Shown: positions 16,757-25,793, counted from the stretch's first letter. The stretch: DNA of 64,000 nucleotides from Collinsella aerofaciens (GCF_002736145.1 NZ_CP024160.1:1612001-1676000); one strand, 5' to 3'. Numbers and translations are program-made. Notes: generated by a model from the letters alone, not told the origin.

Positions 16757-17668
16757 CTACGCCGCAAGGGCCCGGTCCCGGAACTCCTCCGGCGTCAGGC
16801 CCTTCAATCTTACCTGCCTGCGCCGCGTGTTCCAATGGACTATGTACTCCTCCAGGTCGCGCTTGAAGTCCTCGAAGCTGCCCCACTCCCTGCCGCGGTA
16901 GAACTCGTCCTTCACGTGGCCGAAGAGCTGCTCGGTGGCGGCGTTGTCGACGCAGTTCCCCTTGCGCGACATGCTCTGGGTGATGCCCGCCCCCTCCAGC
17001 CTGGAGGTGTAGGACTCGTGCTGGTACTGCCAGCCCATGTCCGAGTGCATGGTCGGTGCCGCCCCGTCGGGCAGGGCCTCGAGGAGCCGGTCGAGCATCC
17101 TGTGCTGCTGGGCGAGGTCCGGCGAGGTCGATATGTCGCTCGCCACGATCTCCTTCGTGCAGAAGTCGAGCACCGGGGCCCAGTAGGCCTTGGCGCCGGC
17201 GACCTTGAACTCGGTGACGTCGGTGCCGAGCTTCTGCCACGGCCCCTCGGCGCCGAAGTCCCTCGCGATGACGTTCTCGAACGTGCTCCCCACGAGCCCC
17301 CTGTAGGAGCTGTACCGGCGGCGGGAGCCCCGGCGGCGTATCCCGCACCGGATGCCCATCTCGCGCATCATCTTGAGCACGGTCTTGTCGGCCACGACCG
17401 CGCCCAGCTCGGCGCGCAGGCACATGGCTATCTGCCGGTGCCCGCAGCCGTTGGCGGTGCGCGAGAATATCTCGGCCGCGGCGTCGCGCAGCTCGGGCCT
17501 GGTCGGCCTCCGCGGGTGCGCCAGCGCGTAGTAGTAGGTCGACCTCCTGAGCCCCGAGCACTCCAGCAGGTGGCGCAGGGAGTGCCCCTCCGCCCTCAGC
17601 GCCCCCACCGCCTCGGCCGCCGCCCTGGTCAGAGCCCGTCCCGCTCGACCAGGGCGCGCAATTTTTTT
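16757..17668 (-). CDS. IS150-like transposase OrfB (DDE integrase), read through frameshift
   Basis: This frame carries the catalytic rve domain: first Asp in LGTDVTEFKV, second Asp in TMHSDMGWQY, and Glu in NAATEQLFGHVKDEFY, with an HTH_21-like segment before it (NGCGHRQIAMCL). It lacks a good start of its own. It is most likely made as an OrfAB fusion by a -1 shift on the A7 run at 17662-17668, which would join AYLKK to IARPGRAGRAL. All catalytic residues are present, so the enzyme should be active. Confidence 0.9.
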   Translation of the reverse strand, partial: KKIARPGRAGRALTRAAAEAVGALRAEGHSLRHLLECSGLRRSTYYYALAHPRRPTRPELRDAAAEIFSRTANGCGHRQIAMCLRAELGAVVADKTVLKMMREMGIRCGIRRRGSRRRYSSYRGLVGSTFENVIARDFGAEGPWQKLGTDVTEFKVAGAKAYWAPVLDFCTKEIVASDISTSPDLAQQHRMLDRLLEALPDGAAPTMHSDMGWQYQHESYTSRLEGAGITQSMSRKGNCVDNAATEQLFGHVKDEFYRGREWGSFEDFKRDLEEYIVHWNTRRRQVRLKGLTPEEFRDRALAA

Positions 17669-18126
17669 AGGTAGGCGACCTCGGCCTCGAGCCTGCGGCA
17701 GCGCTCCTCGAGCTCCTGCTCGCGGGTGCGGGCCCGGGGTTTCGACCTCGACCCCCTCGGCCTGCCCTTCGGTCCGGGCCGCAGCGCCTCGGCGCCGCCC
17801 TCGCGGTAGAGCCTGCACCAGCGCTCCAGCGGGGACTTCGACCTGATCCCGAACTCGGCCATGGCGTCGGTCTTCGCCATCCCGCCGTCGACCACGGCCG
17901 ATGCCGCGGCGACCCTCTGCTCGAATGTGTACCTGGATTGTTTCCCGCCCATGGACAGCAGCGCCTCGCTTCCGAACGCCCGGTATACCCACTGCCATTC
18001 TCTCACGGTCTCGCGGGGGACGGACAGGGCCTCGGCCGCCGGTTTGCAGCCGACGCCGGCGTCGAAGAGCTCGACGGCCCGCCTCCTGGACTCCAGGTCG
18101 TGCTTCACCCTGAGGTCTATACTCAT
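17629..18126 (-). CDS. IS150-like transposase OrfA (helix-turn-helix)
   Basis: 165 residues with two helix-turn-helix segments (KPAAEALSVPRETVREWQWV near 28-47; TDAMAEFGIRSKSPLERW near 88-105) and a C-terminal leucine-rich helix ending AEVAYLKKLRALVERDGL. This is the standard DNA-binding OrfA of IS150-group elements, which binds the terminal repeats and dimerises through the zipper. The A7 frameshift site falls about 10 codons before its stop. Confidence 0.92.
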   Translation of the reverse strand: MSIDLRVKHDLESRRRAVELFDAGVGCKPAAEALSVPRETVREWQWVYRAFGSEALLSMGGKQSRYTFEQRVAAASAVVDGGMAKTDAMAEFGIRSKSPLERWCRLYREGGAEALRPGPKGRPRGSRSKPRARTREQELEERCRRLEAEVAYLKKLRALVERDGL

Positions 18127-18240
18127 GGAAAACCTCCCATTTCCCGATGTCCAAGAAATGGGAGGCAGTTCACAGGCACCTTTGTGGTGGTTTTCCCTCG
18201 TGGTGGTTCTAAGTGTAAAGCCTTCTACGACCGGCAGCCG

Positions 18241-18435
18241 CTAGACAAACAGCACGTGCGCGAGCAGGGCACACACGCACACCGCTCCAAATACCAGTGC
18301 CACGATCGAAATTACGCGATCAGCCATGTCCATGTTGGCACGATTCGTAAAGAACCGATCTTCGGCGGCGTCGGCGCGTGCCTCACGCACCATCTCGGCA
18401 ACCACCTCGCGGCCATCAAGCATCTTTGCATCCAT
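18241..18435 (-). CDS. Small single-span membrane protein downstream of kup
   Basis: 64 residues from ATG 18435, chosen for GGGGAGG five bases upstream; an alternative ATG at 18465 adds ten residues. An acidic/basic soluble half (MDAKMLDGREVVAEMVREAR) is followed by one membrane helix, VISIVALVFGAVCVCALLAH. I do not recognise the family. It lies just after the kup stop on the same strand and directly before the IS, so it was probably the second gene of a kup operon that continued into kdpD before insertion. A role with Kup or KdpD is inferred only from position. Confidence 0.55.
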   Translation of the reverse strand: MDAKMLDGREVVAEMVREARADAAEDRFFTNRANMDMADRVISIVALVFGAVCVCALLAHVLFV

Positions 18436-18496
18436 GTTTGCCTCCCCGGCCCCAATCTTGTCCATCGAAAACCAACTCCATGCAACCCGTCGGCGC

Positions 18497-20524
18497 CTAC
18501 GGGCGCTCGTTGGGAGCCAGGCGCTGCATCTTGCTCACAGCCTTAAACTTGGTGAACAGCGGCACATACTCAAAGCTCACGTTGGAGTTCTCCAGGCCGT
18601 ACCAGCGCGCAGGCGTGCCGGCGGCGCGGCGGATGATGTACTTGAGCGTGATGGCCGTACGCTCGCTCGGCTCCACGTCGCTTTCGGGTGCCAGAAGCTT
18701 ACGGATCATGACGAACTTGAACGTGCCGATGTTGCCCGGATCCTTGTAGACCGAGTAGTCATGCGTCTGCGCCGGCAGCTCGCCGGTGGCAGCCAGGTCC
18801 TGAACGACCTGACGCAGGTAGGCATTGACGCGCTGGTTGATCTTGTAGCCCAGGTACAGATGCACGCGGAACACGTAGTCGGTGCCGAACGTCTCGACCG
18901 AATAGGCAAAGGTATGCGGCTCGTCCATGGTCTCGACATTCACGAACCACCAGGCGCGAGCGCGCTTGGGATGCTTGTCCAAGATCGAGTAGACGATATC
19001 ACGGTCGATGTAGTCGGTATGGGTGTCCTTGGTCAGGTACACGATGTTGTCGCTCAGGCGCTCGTAGCGATCGTCATCGCGCAGCCGCTTGAGCTGCGGC
19101 AGGTAGCTGCGCAGCGGCAGCAGCGTAAACTGGCGCTGCTCGACCGCCGTGCCGTTGTACCAGCACACCATAATGCCCATGATGAGTGCAGCCATGAGGA
19201 TGGTGAAGTAGCCGCCGTGGAAGAACTTGGTGAGCGAGCTCACGAAGAAGAAGCCTTCGAGCAAAAGGAAGAAGGCCGCGAAGATCCACGGAGCAACCTT
19301 GAGCTTGCGCTCCTCGTGCAGGTAGAAGAAGAGCAGCAGCGTGGTGCACATCATAGTCAGCGTAATGGCAAGGCCGTAGGCGGCTTCCATATGCGCCGAG
19401 TTCTGGAACAGCAGCACCACGATAACGCAGCCGACAAGCATGACGTTGTTGACCATGGGAATGTAGAGCTGGCCTTTGGTCTCGGCAGGGTAGAAGACCT
19501 GCATGTGCGGCATGAGGTCCAGACGGCTGGCCTCGGACACCAGCGAAAACGCGCCGGTAATGAGCGCCTGCGAGGCAATGATGGCCGCGATGGTTGAAAG
19601 GCCGACAGCAAACGGGCGCAGGCCCGGGGCGAGCATCTGGTAGAACGGGTTAAGGTCGGCAATGCCCATGAGCTCGGGGTTGGCAGCGTTGTTGATAAGC
19701 CAAGCGCCCTGGCCCATATAGGAAAGCAGCAGGCAGCACTTAACGAACGGCCAGGTAGCGTAGATGTTGCCGCGGCCGACGTGGCCCATGTCGGAGTAGA
19801 GCGCCTCGGCACCGGTGGTGGCGAGGAAGCAGCTGCCCAGAATCATGATGCCCGCATGGTTGTTGGGGCTCAGCAAAAAGGCGATGCCGCGCACCGGGTT
19901 GAGGCACAGCAGCACGGCGGGGTGCTGGAAAACAAAATACAGACCCGTGCCGCCCAGGAACAGGAACCACAGCGTCATGATGGGACCAAAGGCATGACCG
20001 ATCTTGGCCGTGCCGATGCGCTGAACCAAGAAGAGCACGATGATAATGGCGAGCGTAATGGCGACGACGCGGCCCTGGTCATCGCCCAGCACGGTATGGA
20101 CCGCCGGGATGGTGCGCAGGCCCTCGATGGCTGTGGTAACGGTAACGGCCGGCGTCAGGATGCCGTCGGCGAGCAGCGCGGCGCCACCCAGCATGGCGGG
20201 GATGATAAGCCACTTGCCGCAGCGCTTGACCAGGCTGTACAGGGCAAAGATGCCGCCCTCACCATGGTTATCGGCACGCAGCGAGATCAGCACGTACTTG
20301 ATGGTCGTCAGCAGCGTGACCGTCCACACGACAAGGGAGAGCGCGCCAAGCACGAACTCCTCCGTGACGCTTCCGATGCCGCCGTTGCCGGCAACGAGCG
20401 CCTTGGTTACATACATAGGGCTGGTGCCGATATCGCCGTACACCACGCCCAGCGTGACGAGCATCGCAGAGATGCTCACAGGAATCGCAGCGTGCGAGGC
20501 TGCCTCCTTGGCCTTTTGTTCCAT
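18497..20524 (-). CDS. kup: Kup family potassium uptake transporter
   Basis: 675 residues from ATG 20524 with GGGAGG about ten bases upstream. The start MLVTLGVVYGDIGTSPMYV is the Kup/HAK signature, followed by roughly 12 membrane helices (to about residue 450) and a C-terminal cytosolic domain. It takes up potassium, usually with protons. Neighbours on the same strand are a small membrane protein, the IS, and KdpD/KdpE regulators, which suggests kup was under that two-component system. Only about 100 bases lie upstream of the gene, and I see no cyclic-di-AMP riboswitch there. Confidence 0.95.
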   Translation of the reverse strand: MEQKAKEAASHAAIPVSISAMLVTLGVVYGDIGTSPMYVTKALVAGNGGIGSVTEEFVLGALSLVVWTVTLLTTIKYVLISLRADNHGEGGIFALYSLVKRCGKWLIIPAMLGGAALLADGILTPAVTVTTAIEGLRTIPAVHTVLGDDQGRVVAITLAIIIVLFLVQRIGTAKIGHAFGPIMTLWFLFLGGTGLYFVFQHPAVLLCLNPVRGIAFLLSPNNHAGIMILGSCFLATTGAEALYSDMGHVGRGNIYATWPFVKCCLLLSYMGQGAWLINNAANPELMGIADLNPFYQMLAPGLRPFAVGLSTIAAIIASQALITGAFSLVSEASRLDLMPHMQVFYPAETKGQLYIPMVNNVMLVGCVIVVLLFQNSAHMEAAYGLAITLTMMCTTLLLFFYLHEERKLKVAPWIFAAFFLLLEGFFFVSSLTKFFHGGYFTILMAALIMGIMVCWYNGTAVEQRQFTLLPLRSYLPQLKRLRDDDRYERLSDNIVYLTKDTHTDYIDRDIVYSILDKHPKRARAWWFVNVETMDEPHTFAYSVETFGTDYVFRVHLYLGYKINQRVNAYLRQVVQDLAATGELPAQTHDYSVYKDPGNIGTFKFVMIRKLLAPESDVEPSERTAITLKYIIRRAAGTPARWYGLENSNVSFEYVPLFTKFKAVSKMQRLAPNERP

Positions 20525-20648
20525 AAGCCGGTTTCCTCCCAACTTTAATGTTCGAAGGGATTATAGGTAATCGGCCCATGTTTGAATGCACTGTTTTCCC
20601 AGCTAGATAAAGATTTATACAGTCTTTAGACCACCGCGACGATATGGA

Positions 20649-20679
20649 ATGCGGCAAAGGGACTGTCCCTTTGCCGCAT
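20649..20679. repeat. Perfect hairpin with GGGACTGTCCC centre
   Basis: ATGCGGCAAAGGGA and its complement pair fully around a short centre, right after the nitroreductase stop. There is no U tract, so termination is uncertain. The string gggactgtccctttg recurs in the hairpin at 53319-53352. Confidence 0.75.
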
Positions 20680-20682
20680 CCG

Positions 20683-21552
20683 TCATTTTCCGAGCCAGTT
20701 TTTGAACCACCACTCCATGGAACGGCTCATCTCGGCCATAAAGGGGCTCGTGTGCTTGCGGGTGTAGATATCCACCACGCGCTCGCCCACCTCGCGGGCA
20801 TGTGGACGGAACATCGCGTCCATCTCGGCCACCTGCGCGTCCATGGTCGCGGCATCGGCCCGGCGATAGCGCTCCTCGTGCACCAGGTTCACCACGGGAT
20901 GAGCAATCGCCGGGCGCTCTTTGCGAGGCGTGCCGATGATGAGCATCGATAGCGGCATGGTATAGGGCGGCAGATCGAGCAGCTCGGCAACTTCCTCGGC
21001 ATTCTCGACGATATCACCGATGTAGCAGCTCCCCAGCCCCAAGGCCTCGGCGGCAACCACGGCGTTTTGCGCGGCGATCACGGCATCCTGCGCCGCGATG
21101 GCAAAGTCGCCCAAACCCGGCGCGCGGCGGGGCGCCTTGCCCGTGCGCTCGGCAAACTCGGGCTCAAAGCAACCCACGTGCTCAAACAGATCGATCCATT
21201 TGGCATAGTCGACCACAAATATTAGTGCCCAGGGCGCCTTGGCGATCATGGGCTGGTGGTCGCACAGGTCGGCAAGACGATTCAGCGTAGCCTGCTCGCG
21301 AATGCTCACGATGGAATACATCATCATGGCGCCTGCCGACGGCGCGCGACTCGCCGCATGCAGAATCGCCGCCCGCTGCTCGTCGGTCACCGCTGCGGGA
21401 CGGTCGTCGTCATCACGCGCGAAGGCACGCGTAGACGAGCGATGCTCCAAAATGTCCAGCACCGCGTTGCCCGTAGTCTCGACCGGATAGCCGCACGTAT
21501 CGACCGCCGCTCCGTCGCCGCCCATGTCCGCCTTGCAAACCTGCTCGCTCAT
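20683..21552 (-). CDS. Nitroreductase family protein (long form)
   Basis: 289 residues. HRSSTRAFA near 37-45 and SRAPSAGAMMMYSIV near 68-82 form the FMN phosphate-binding start of the nitroreductase fold. GLGSCYIGDIVENAEEV and PLSMLIIGTPRKERP form the C-terminal core, as in NfsA/FRP-like enzymes. A further 60-residue tail rich in charged residues ends SMEWWFKNWLGK. FMN-dependent NAD(P)H oxidoreductase; substrate unknown. Its N-terminal 30 residues lie before the domain and may be partly non-conserved. A weak ribosome site (GGGTAGGG) precedes the ATG. It precedes kup on the same strand. Confidence 0.88.
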   Translation of the reverse strand: MSEQVCKADMGGDGAAVDTCGYPVETTGNAVLDILEHRSSTRAFARDDDDRPAAVTDEQRAAILHAASRAPSAGAMMMYSIVSIREQATLNRLADLCDHQPMIAKAPWALIFVVDYAKWIDLFEHVGCFEPEFAERTGKAPRRAPGLGDFAIAAQDAVIAAQNAVVAAEALGLGSCYIGDIVENAEEVAELLDLPPYTMPLSMLIIGTPRKERPAIAHPVVNLVHEERYRRADAATMDAQVAEMDAMFRPHAREVGERVVDIYTRKHTSPFMAEMSRSMEWWFKNWLGK

Positions 21553-21765
21553 CGCCCTACCCTCGCCATTTCTTTAAGAAGCCTTTACGTTTCCGTGTAA
21601 TTCCCGTCCATTATCGCGCAGGTCGCCGCTACATTGCGCAACACCGCCACGCACGCGCGTTATTATGGCTGGTTGTTGTGCGCAGTCACCAAATGCAGCG
21701 CATATCTTGGTAACAATCGGGTAAACCCCCGCTTTCGTAGGTTTTAGTTTGTGAGGAGTCTCAGC

Positions 21766-24066
21766 ATGTTCGCTGCCGCCATCTCGCTCGTCGGTCTTGC
21801 GGCGACCGTCTACCTTGTCTTGCGCGAGGCCAAGGCCATTCGCGCACAGTCGGGCACCGTCACCAAGGGCGCCTTCGCCTGGAGCGTCGCCTTTGGCCTG
21901 TTCCAGCTCTTTTTGACCGTCTGGGGCGCCGTGGGCCTCGTCGCCCAAAACGAGCCGCTCGCCTTCGTGATGCTCATCCTGACCAATGCCATCCTTACTG
22001 GATGCGCCTGGGCCAGCATCGCCCGCGACCGCATCGCCCCGCGCGTCTTTGCGTTCGCCGGGTCCGATGCCCCCGTCCCCACCGGCAAGCTCGCCCGCCT
22101 GCGCGGAGCCTTTGTGGGCAAACCGCTCGTCGCCGCCGTCCTGTGCCTGCTGCTCGCCGGCGTCTTTGCGCTGCTGGGCATGGAGGTCTCGTCCAACCAC
22201 GACTTTACCTGGGTCTACCCCCTGTGCATCCTGCTCGAGTGGGCCATTATCACCGTGCTCATGATCGGCTTGTTCTTCCTATTCCAGCGCCACGGCGCAG
22301 CTCCCGCGGTCCTGGCCTTTGCCCTCTTTGTCCTGGGCATTGCCGAGTTCTTTGTCATCACGTTTAAATCCATGCCCATCCAGCCGGGCGACCTTTCGGC
22401 CATCTCCACCGCCGCCGCAGTCGCCGGCACCGGCTACACCTTCTCGATCTCGCTGTTCTGCGTGCTATCCATGGGCTTTACCGCCATCGCCATGCTGCTG
22501 TGCGAGTACGCCGACCTGGTCGCGCCGCACCGTCAGAAGGGCGCCGCCAACGCCAAGCGCATGCTGCTCACCAACCTGCTCGTAGCGGTGCTGTGCCTGG
22601 GCGGCGTGACCGCGCACGTCACGCTTATCGACTACTACAACACCCTCGGCATCACCGTCTACACCTGGCGTCCGCTCGAGAGCTACTGGCGCGAGGGCTA
22701 CCTGCCTGCCTTTATTAGCGCGGCACAGTCCATCAAGCCGCCCAAACCCGCCGACTACTCCGTCGACGACGCCAAGGCCACGCTCAAAAAGTACGCCAAG
22801 GCCTACGACAAGTCCGACGCCGCCAAGAGCGACGAGCGCGCCGCCGCAAAGGAGCAGTTCGACAGCGAGAAGCCCACGGTCATCGCCATCATGAACGAGA
22901 CGTTCTCGGATCTGTCGATCTACCAGAACATGCGCGCCGGCTACGAGGGTCCGCAGTACTTTAAGAGCCTGTCCAACTGCCTCAGCCGCGGCAAGCTCTA
23001 TGTGAGCGCCTACGGCGGCGGTACCGCCAATACCGAGTTTGAGTTTATGACCGGCAACTCCATGGCCAACCTGGGCTCGGGCGTGTACCCCTACACCATC
23101 TACAACATGGAAACGACTGGGAACCTGGCAGAGCAGTTCAAGTCGCTCGGATATTCCACCACGGCCATGCACCCCAACCACGCGACCAACTGGAACCGCG
23201 AGAACGTCTACAAGGACTTTGGCTTTGACCAGTTCCTGTCCATCAACGATTTCCAGGGCGCCGATACCCTGCGCGGCATGGTGACCGACCAGGCTACCTA
23301 CGACAAGATTCTTGAGCTGCTCGACCAGAACGCCGATCCGCAGTTTATCTTCGACGTGACCATGCAGAACCACTCGGGCTACGACACGGGCCTGTTGCCG
23401 GTCGACAAGCAGATGCACCTGAACATCGACACGACCGACCTGGACGCCAAGACCGTCGAGGACGGCACGCTCTCCGATGTCGACGAGTATGTCTCGTGCA
23501 TCGAGCAGTCCGATCAGGCGCTTCGCTACTTCCTCAACGCCCTGAGCAAGCTCGACCGTAAGGTGGTCGTGGTGTTCTGGGGCGACCACCAGCCGTTCTT
23601 CCCGTCCAAGTTCAACGACAAGTGGTTTACCGGCGAGGACGACGCCACCCACCAGGAGCGCTTGTGGCAGACCGACTACATCATTTGGGCTAACTACGAC
23701 GTTGCCGGTTGTGACCAGACGAGCGAGGTCGACGACCTGTCCACCAACTACCTGTCCACCCAGCTGATGCAGCTGATCGGCGCACCGCTGACCGACTACC
23801 AGAAAGCGCACATGACGCTGCGCGAGTCACTGCCCGCCATCAACTCCGTGGGCTACGAGGACGCCAGCCTGCGCTGGGCGCTCTCCTCCAACGTCACCGG
23901 TGACGACGCCGCTGCCGCAGCCGCCACCAAGGCGCGCGAGGATTACGCCAAGATGCAGTACTACGAGATGTTCCGTGACGGCAAGAACGTGTACACCGAG
24001 CACTTCCAGACCGAGGCCAACGAGACCGACCCCAACCTGGCACCGGGCACGACCAAGATCAAGTAG
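21766..24066 (+). CDS. LTA-synthase-like sulfatase (membrane phosphoglycerol transferase family)
   Basis: 766 residues from ATG 21766 (GAGGAG upstream; an in-frame GTG 15 bases earlier overlaps this site). About six membrane helices fill the first 300 residues. The extracytoplasmic sulfatase domain starts at PTVIAIMNETFSDLS (metal-binding Glu, near 370) and contains GGGTANTEFEFMTGNSM with the nucleophile Thr, MQNHSGYD near 535 and WGDHQPFF near 605. These match LtaS/MdoB-type enzymes, which transfer glycerol phosphate from phosphatidylglycerol to build lipoteichoic acid or decorate glycans. The acceptor is unknown. An unusual structured repeat follows its stop. Confidence 0.92.
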   Translation: MFAAAISLVGLAATVYLVLREAKAIRAQSGTVTKGAFAWSVAFGLFQLFLTVWGAVGLVAQNEPLAFVMLILTNAILTGCAWASIARDRIAPRVFAFAGSDAPVPTGKLARLRGAFVGKPLVAAVLCLLLAGVFALLGMEVSSNHDFTWVYPLCILLEWAIITVLMIGLFFLFQRHGAAPAVLAFALFVLGIAEFFVITFKSMPIQPGDLSAISTAAAVAGTGYTFSISLFCVLSMGFTAIAMLLCEYADLVAPHRQKGAANAKRMLLTNLLVAVLCLGGVTAHVTLIDYYNTLGITVYTWRPLESYWREGYLPAFISAAQSIKPPKPADYSVDDAKATLKKYAKAYDKSDAAKSDERAAAKEQFDSEKPTVIAIMNETFSDLSIYQNMRAGYEGPQYFKSLSNCLSRGKLYVSAYGGGTANTEFEFMTGNSMANLGSGVYPYTIYNMETTGNLAEQFKSLGYSTTAMHPNHATNWNRENVYKDFGFDQFLSINDFQGADTLRGMVTDQATYDKILELLDQNADPQFIFDVTMQNHSGYDTGLLPVDKQMHLNIDTTDLDAKTVEDGTLSDVDEYVSCIEQSDQALRYFLNALSKLDRKVVVVFWGDHQPFFPSKFNDKWFTGEDDATHQERLWQTDYIIWANYDVAGCDQTSEVDDLSTNYLSTQLMQLIGAPLTDYQKAHMTLRESLPAINSVGYEDASLRWALSSNVTGDDAAAAAATKAREDYAKMQYYEMFRDGKNVYTEHFQTEANETDPNLAPGTTKIK

Positions 24067-24087
24067 CGGGTCTATCGACCTGGTTCG

Positions 24088-24215
24088 TCCGCCCGGGCGG
24101 CGCGGAACGTAAGGTTCCCTGCTCGGACAGTCCTGCTCGCACGGAGAGCACATTAAGTGCTCTCCGGCTCGTGCGGAACTCGCGATGAACCTTACGTTCC
24201 GCGCCGCCGAGCAGA
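24088..24215 (+). ncRNA. Candidate structured RNA/repeat element, copy A
   Basis: Outer arms 24097-24116 and 24188-24207 (GGCGGCGCGGAACGTAAGG and complement) enclose a constant left core (GTTCCCTGCTC then ACAGTCCTGC), a hairpin GAGAGCAC-ATTAA-GTGCTCTC, and a constant right core (GTGCGGAACTCGCGATGAAC). The same cores occur on the minus strand at 24377-24501 and 38604-38732 with different outer arms that still pair. Constant core plus changed but still-paired stems suggests selection on RNA structure. Confidence 0.6.
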
Positions 24216-24270
24216 CGCCTCGGTGTTGAGGCGCGGCTTGTCATGAGAGCATCCGCAACATATGTAAGTT

Positions 24271-24297
24271 GAAGGCCACATTAAGTGGCCTTCTTTG
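24271..24297 (+). terminator. Terminator-like hairpin
   Basis: GAAGGCCAC-ATTAA-GTGGCCTTC followed by TTTGT. It is downstream of the sulfatase gene and copy A of the structured element. The stem and loop are the same as the inner hairpin of copies B and C, so it may be a detached part of that family. Confidence 0.6.
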
Positions 24298-24376
24298 TAT
24301 TCGGAAAGCCCATCCCGCTCTGAATACATCCGGGCATGGAATATCCGCTTATTAGGCCTTCCATCAATAAAGGGGC

Positions 24377-24501
24377 GCCCTCCCGGACGGCGGGCACGAA
24401 GTTTATCGCGAGTTCCGCACGCAAAGAAGGCCACTTGATGTGGCCTTCGTCTTGCGCAGGACTGTAGAGCAGGGAACTTCGTGCCCGCCGTCCGGGAGGG
24501 C
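24377..24501 (-). ncRNA. Candidate structured RNA/repeat element, copy B
   Basis: Outer arms of about 26 bases (start GCCCTCCCGG, ending CCGGGAGGGC) are perfectly complementary. Read on the minus strand, it carries the same constant cores as copy A and an inner hairpin GAAGGCCAC-ATCAA-GTGGCCTTC. It begins about 20 bases after the stop of the LAATG protein, in that gene's direction. From about 24301 onward the surrounding sequence also matches that before copy C. Confidence 0.6.
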
Positions 24502-24521
24502 ATTGCATTTAGAAAATGGAC

Positions 24522-25220
24522 CTAGCGCTTATCCCTCCGGGACAAAAGCAGCGCAGCCATGAAAGCGATAATCGCTAGCGTTAGCAGCGTCAAAAGCAGA
24601 GCGAGCGAGTTGTCGCCCGTCGCAGCCAGGCCAAACAGGCCGGGCTTTTTGGAGCCAGCGGGCTGCACAGGAATTGTTTTGCCATCGTCCTCGGCGGTAA
24701 TCTCCCAGCGAATTGCCTTGTTTGCGTCGGCAAGTTCGTTGCCCACCGACGTCGGGACACTTAGTTGCAAATTGAGCACCGTGCTGCCATCGCTCGTAAA
24801 CGTTGCGACCTGCGTGGGGTAAGCAAACACACTGCCCGGCGTTCCCGTCTGGAGCCAGCCTGCAGACGCATCGCCCGCCGACGCCGTTAAGGTAATGGGC
24901 GACAGCAAGTGTGCCGTCTCGTGATCGACAACGGCCCGCACAAACACGCGTACCTGGGACTTTACGCCCGTGGCACGAACCTCAATCTGCTGCTCACGCA
25001 CATCGCCGGGCATTAGATCTTTAAAGGCGGGAAACAGATCGGGGTCCCCCGAGGAGCCCGTCGCCCCCGAGACCGTCAGCTGACGCGCATTTCCGTCATA
25101 GGCAATCGCGGGAGTATCGGCAAACGCACGGGCGGGAACAGCGAGCGCGACCACGCAGAAAATGGCCGCGACCATGCAACGCAAGGAGCGCGCAACACCT
25201 TTGCGAATTGGGAACGCCAT
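24522..25220 (-). CDS. Secreted protein with LAATG cell-wall sorting signal, last gene of the SipW locus
   Basis: 232 residues. A signal peptide (CMVAAIFCVVALAVPARAFA, about 15-34) precedes a beta-rich domain with DLMPGDVREQQIEVRATG and a sorting signal LAATGD, a hydrophobic span LALLLTLLTLAIIAFMAALL and RRDKR. LAxTG replaces LPxTG; the LANTGD proteins at 33.9 and 43.4-45.7 kb use the same pattern. Strong GGAGG precedes ATG 25220, two bases after the previous stop. It is the only gene in the six-gene group with a wall anchor, so I infer it tethers the fibre. No sortase is in the window. Confidence 0.85.
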   Translation of the reverse strand: MAFPIRKGVARSLRCMVAAIFCVVALAVPARAFADTPAIAYDGNARQLTVSGATGSSGDPDLFPAFKDLMPGDVREQQIEVRATGVKSQVRVFVRAVVDHETAHLLSPITLTASAGDASAGWLQTGTPGSVFAYPTQVATFTSDGSTVLNLQLSVPTSVGNELADANKAIRWEITAEDDGKTIPVQPAGSKKPGLFGLAATGDNSLALLLTLLTLAIIAFMAALLLSRRDKR

Positions 25221-25222
25221 AC

Positions 25223-25792
25223 TTACGCACCTCCATGCGGCGGCACCAGCACGCCATCATTGACCGTGCAGTCCCATGCATCGTGCACGGCCTCATCGGG
25301 CGTCGCCTGGACCGCCTGAGTGGAGATATCAACGACAAGATTGCGACCTTCGGTTGCCTTGAGCTCGGTAACTCTATTAATGAGCACGCCGGTTTCACCG
25401 CCGGGAGCAACGGGCGACGTCCAGTAATAGAACCCGTCGCTCGCCTTAACCCAGTTATCAGCCGAGTTCGCGTCCGAGGCATCAGCCACGCTCCACGCAA
25501 TCTCGTAATCCGCCTCCTCCTTCGGCTCCTCCCACAGGCGGGCACCGTTTCCATCCTGCCAGTAGATATCCACTGCAGCACGAATATAGGCGGGCGCAGT
25601 ACCCGTGTTCTGTGCCTTGACATCGCTTTTCACATTGCCGTTGAGCGTTTCCTGAACCGATGGCGTCACCGATCCGATGCCGAACTGGTTGACCAGCACG
25701 CCCGTAACCGAAAGCCAGGCCAGCGTGCCTGCCGTACCGGCCAGGAGGATAACCCCCACCAGCAAGGCGATGATGCGCTTGCGCTTGGACAT
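25223..25792 (-). CDS. TasA-like protein with SipW-type signal peptide
   Basis: 189 residues. The N-terminus, KRKRIIALLVGVILLAGTAG followed by TLAWLSVTGVLVNQFGIGSV, matches the SipW-dependent pattern: basic start, hydrophobic run, a G-T-x-A cleavage zone, then N-x-F-x-x-G. The rest resembles TasA/camelysin-type beta proteins (KAQNTGTAPAYIRAAVDIYW). AAGGAGG sits just before ATG 25792, one base after the stop of the giant adhesin gene. TasA-type proteins form extracellular fibres in Bacillus biofilm; that this one does so is inferred. Confidence 0.82.
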   Translation of the reverse strand: MSKRKRIIALLVGVILLAGTAGTLAWLSVTGVLVNQFGIGSVTPSVQETLNGNVKSDVKAQNTGTAPAYIRAAVDIYWQDGNGARLWEEPKEEADYEIAWSVADASDANSADNWVKASDGFYYWTSPVAPGGETGVLINRVTELKATEGRNLVVDISTQAVQATPDEAVHDAWDCTVNDGVLVPPHGGA

Positions 25793-25793
25793 G

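Larger units (their letters stand above)
16697..18194 (-). mobile_element. IS150-like (IS3 family) insertion sequence, complete copy
   Basis: About 1.5 kb. Terminal inverted repeats of 26 bases (16701-16726 and 18165-18190) begin CCACCACAAAGG and match at 23 positions; four further A/T pairs extend them. Two overlapping transposase frames are joined by an A7 slippery run. No target duplication is evident. The element separates kdpDE from the small membrane protein and kup. The part present in the second copy at 63085-64000 appears identical by eye, indicating recent activity. Confidence 0.93.

Noticed and set aside
18126-18154. Single 465-codon transposase starting at 18154
   Set aside because: That frame reads through orfA out of frame; its first 165 residues are a shadow, and orfA (17629-18126) holds the true helix-turn-helix.
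20543-20640. Cyclic-di-AMP riboswitch upstream of kup
   Set aside because: The leader is only about 100 bases and shows none of the expected conserved stems.
22465-23811. 448-codon minus-strand frame opposite the sulfatase gene
   Set aside because: Low-complexity Val/Gly/His composition and full overlap with a motif-complete gene.
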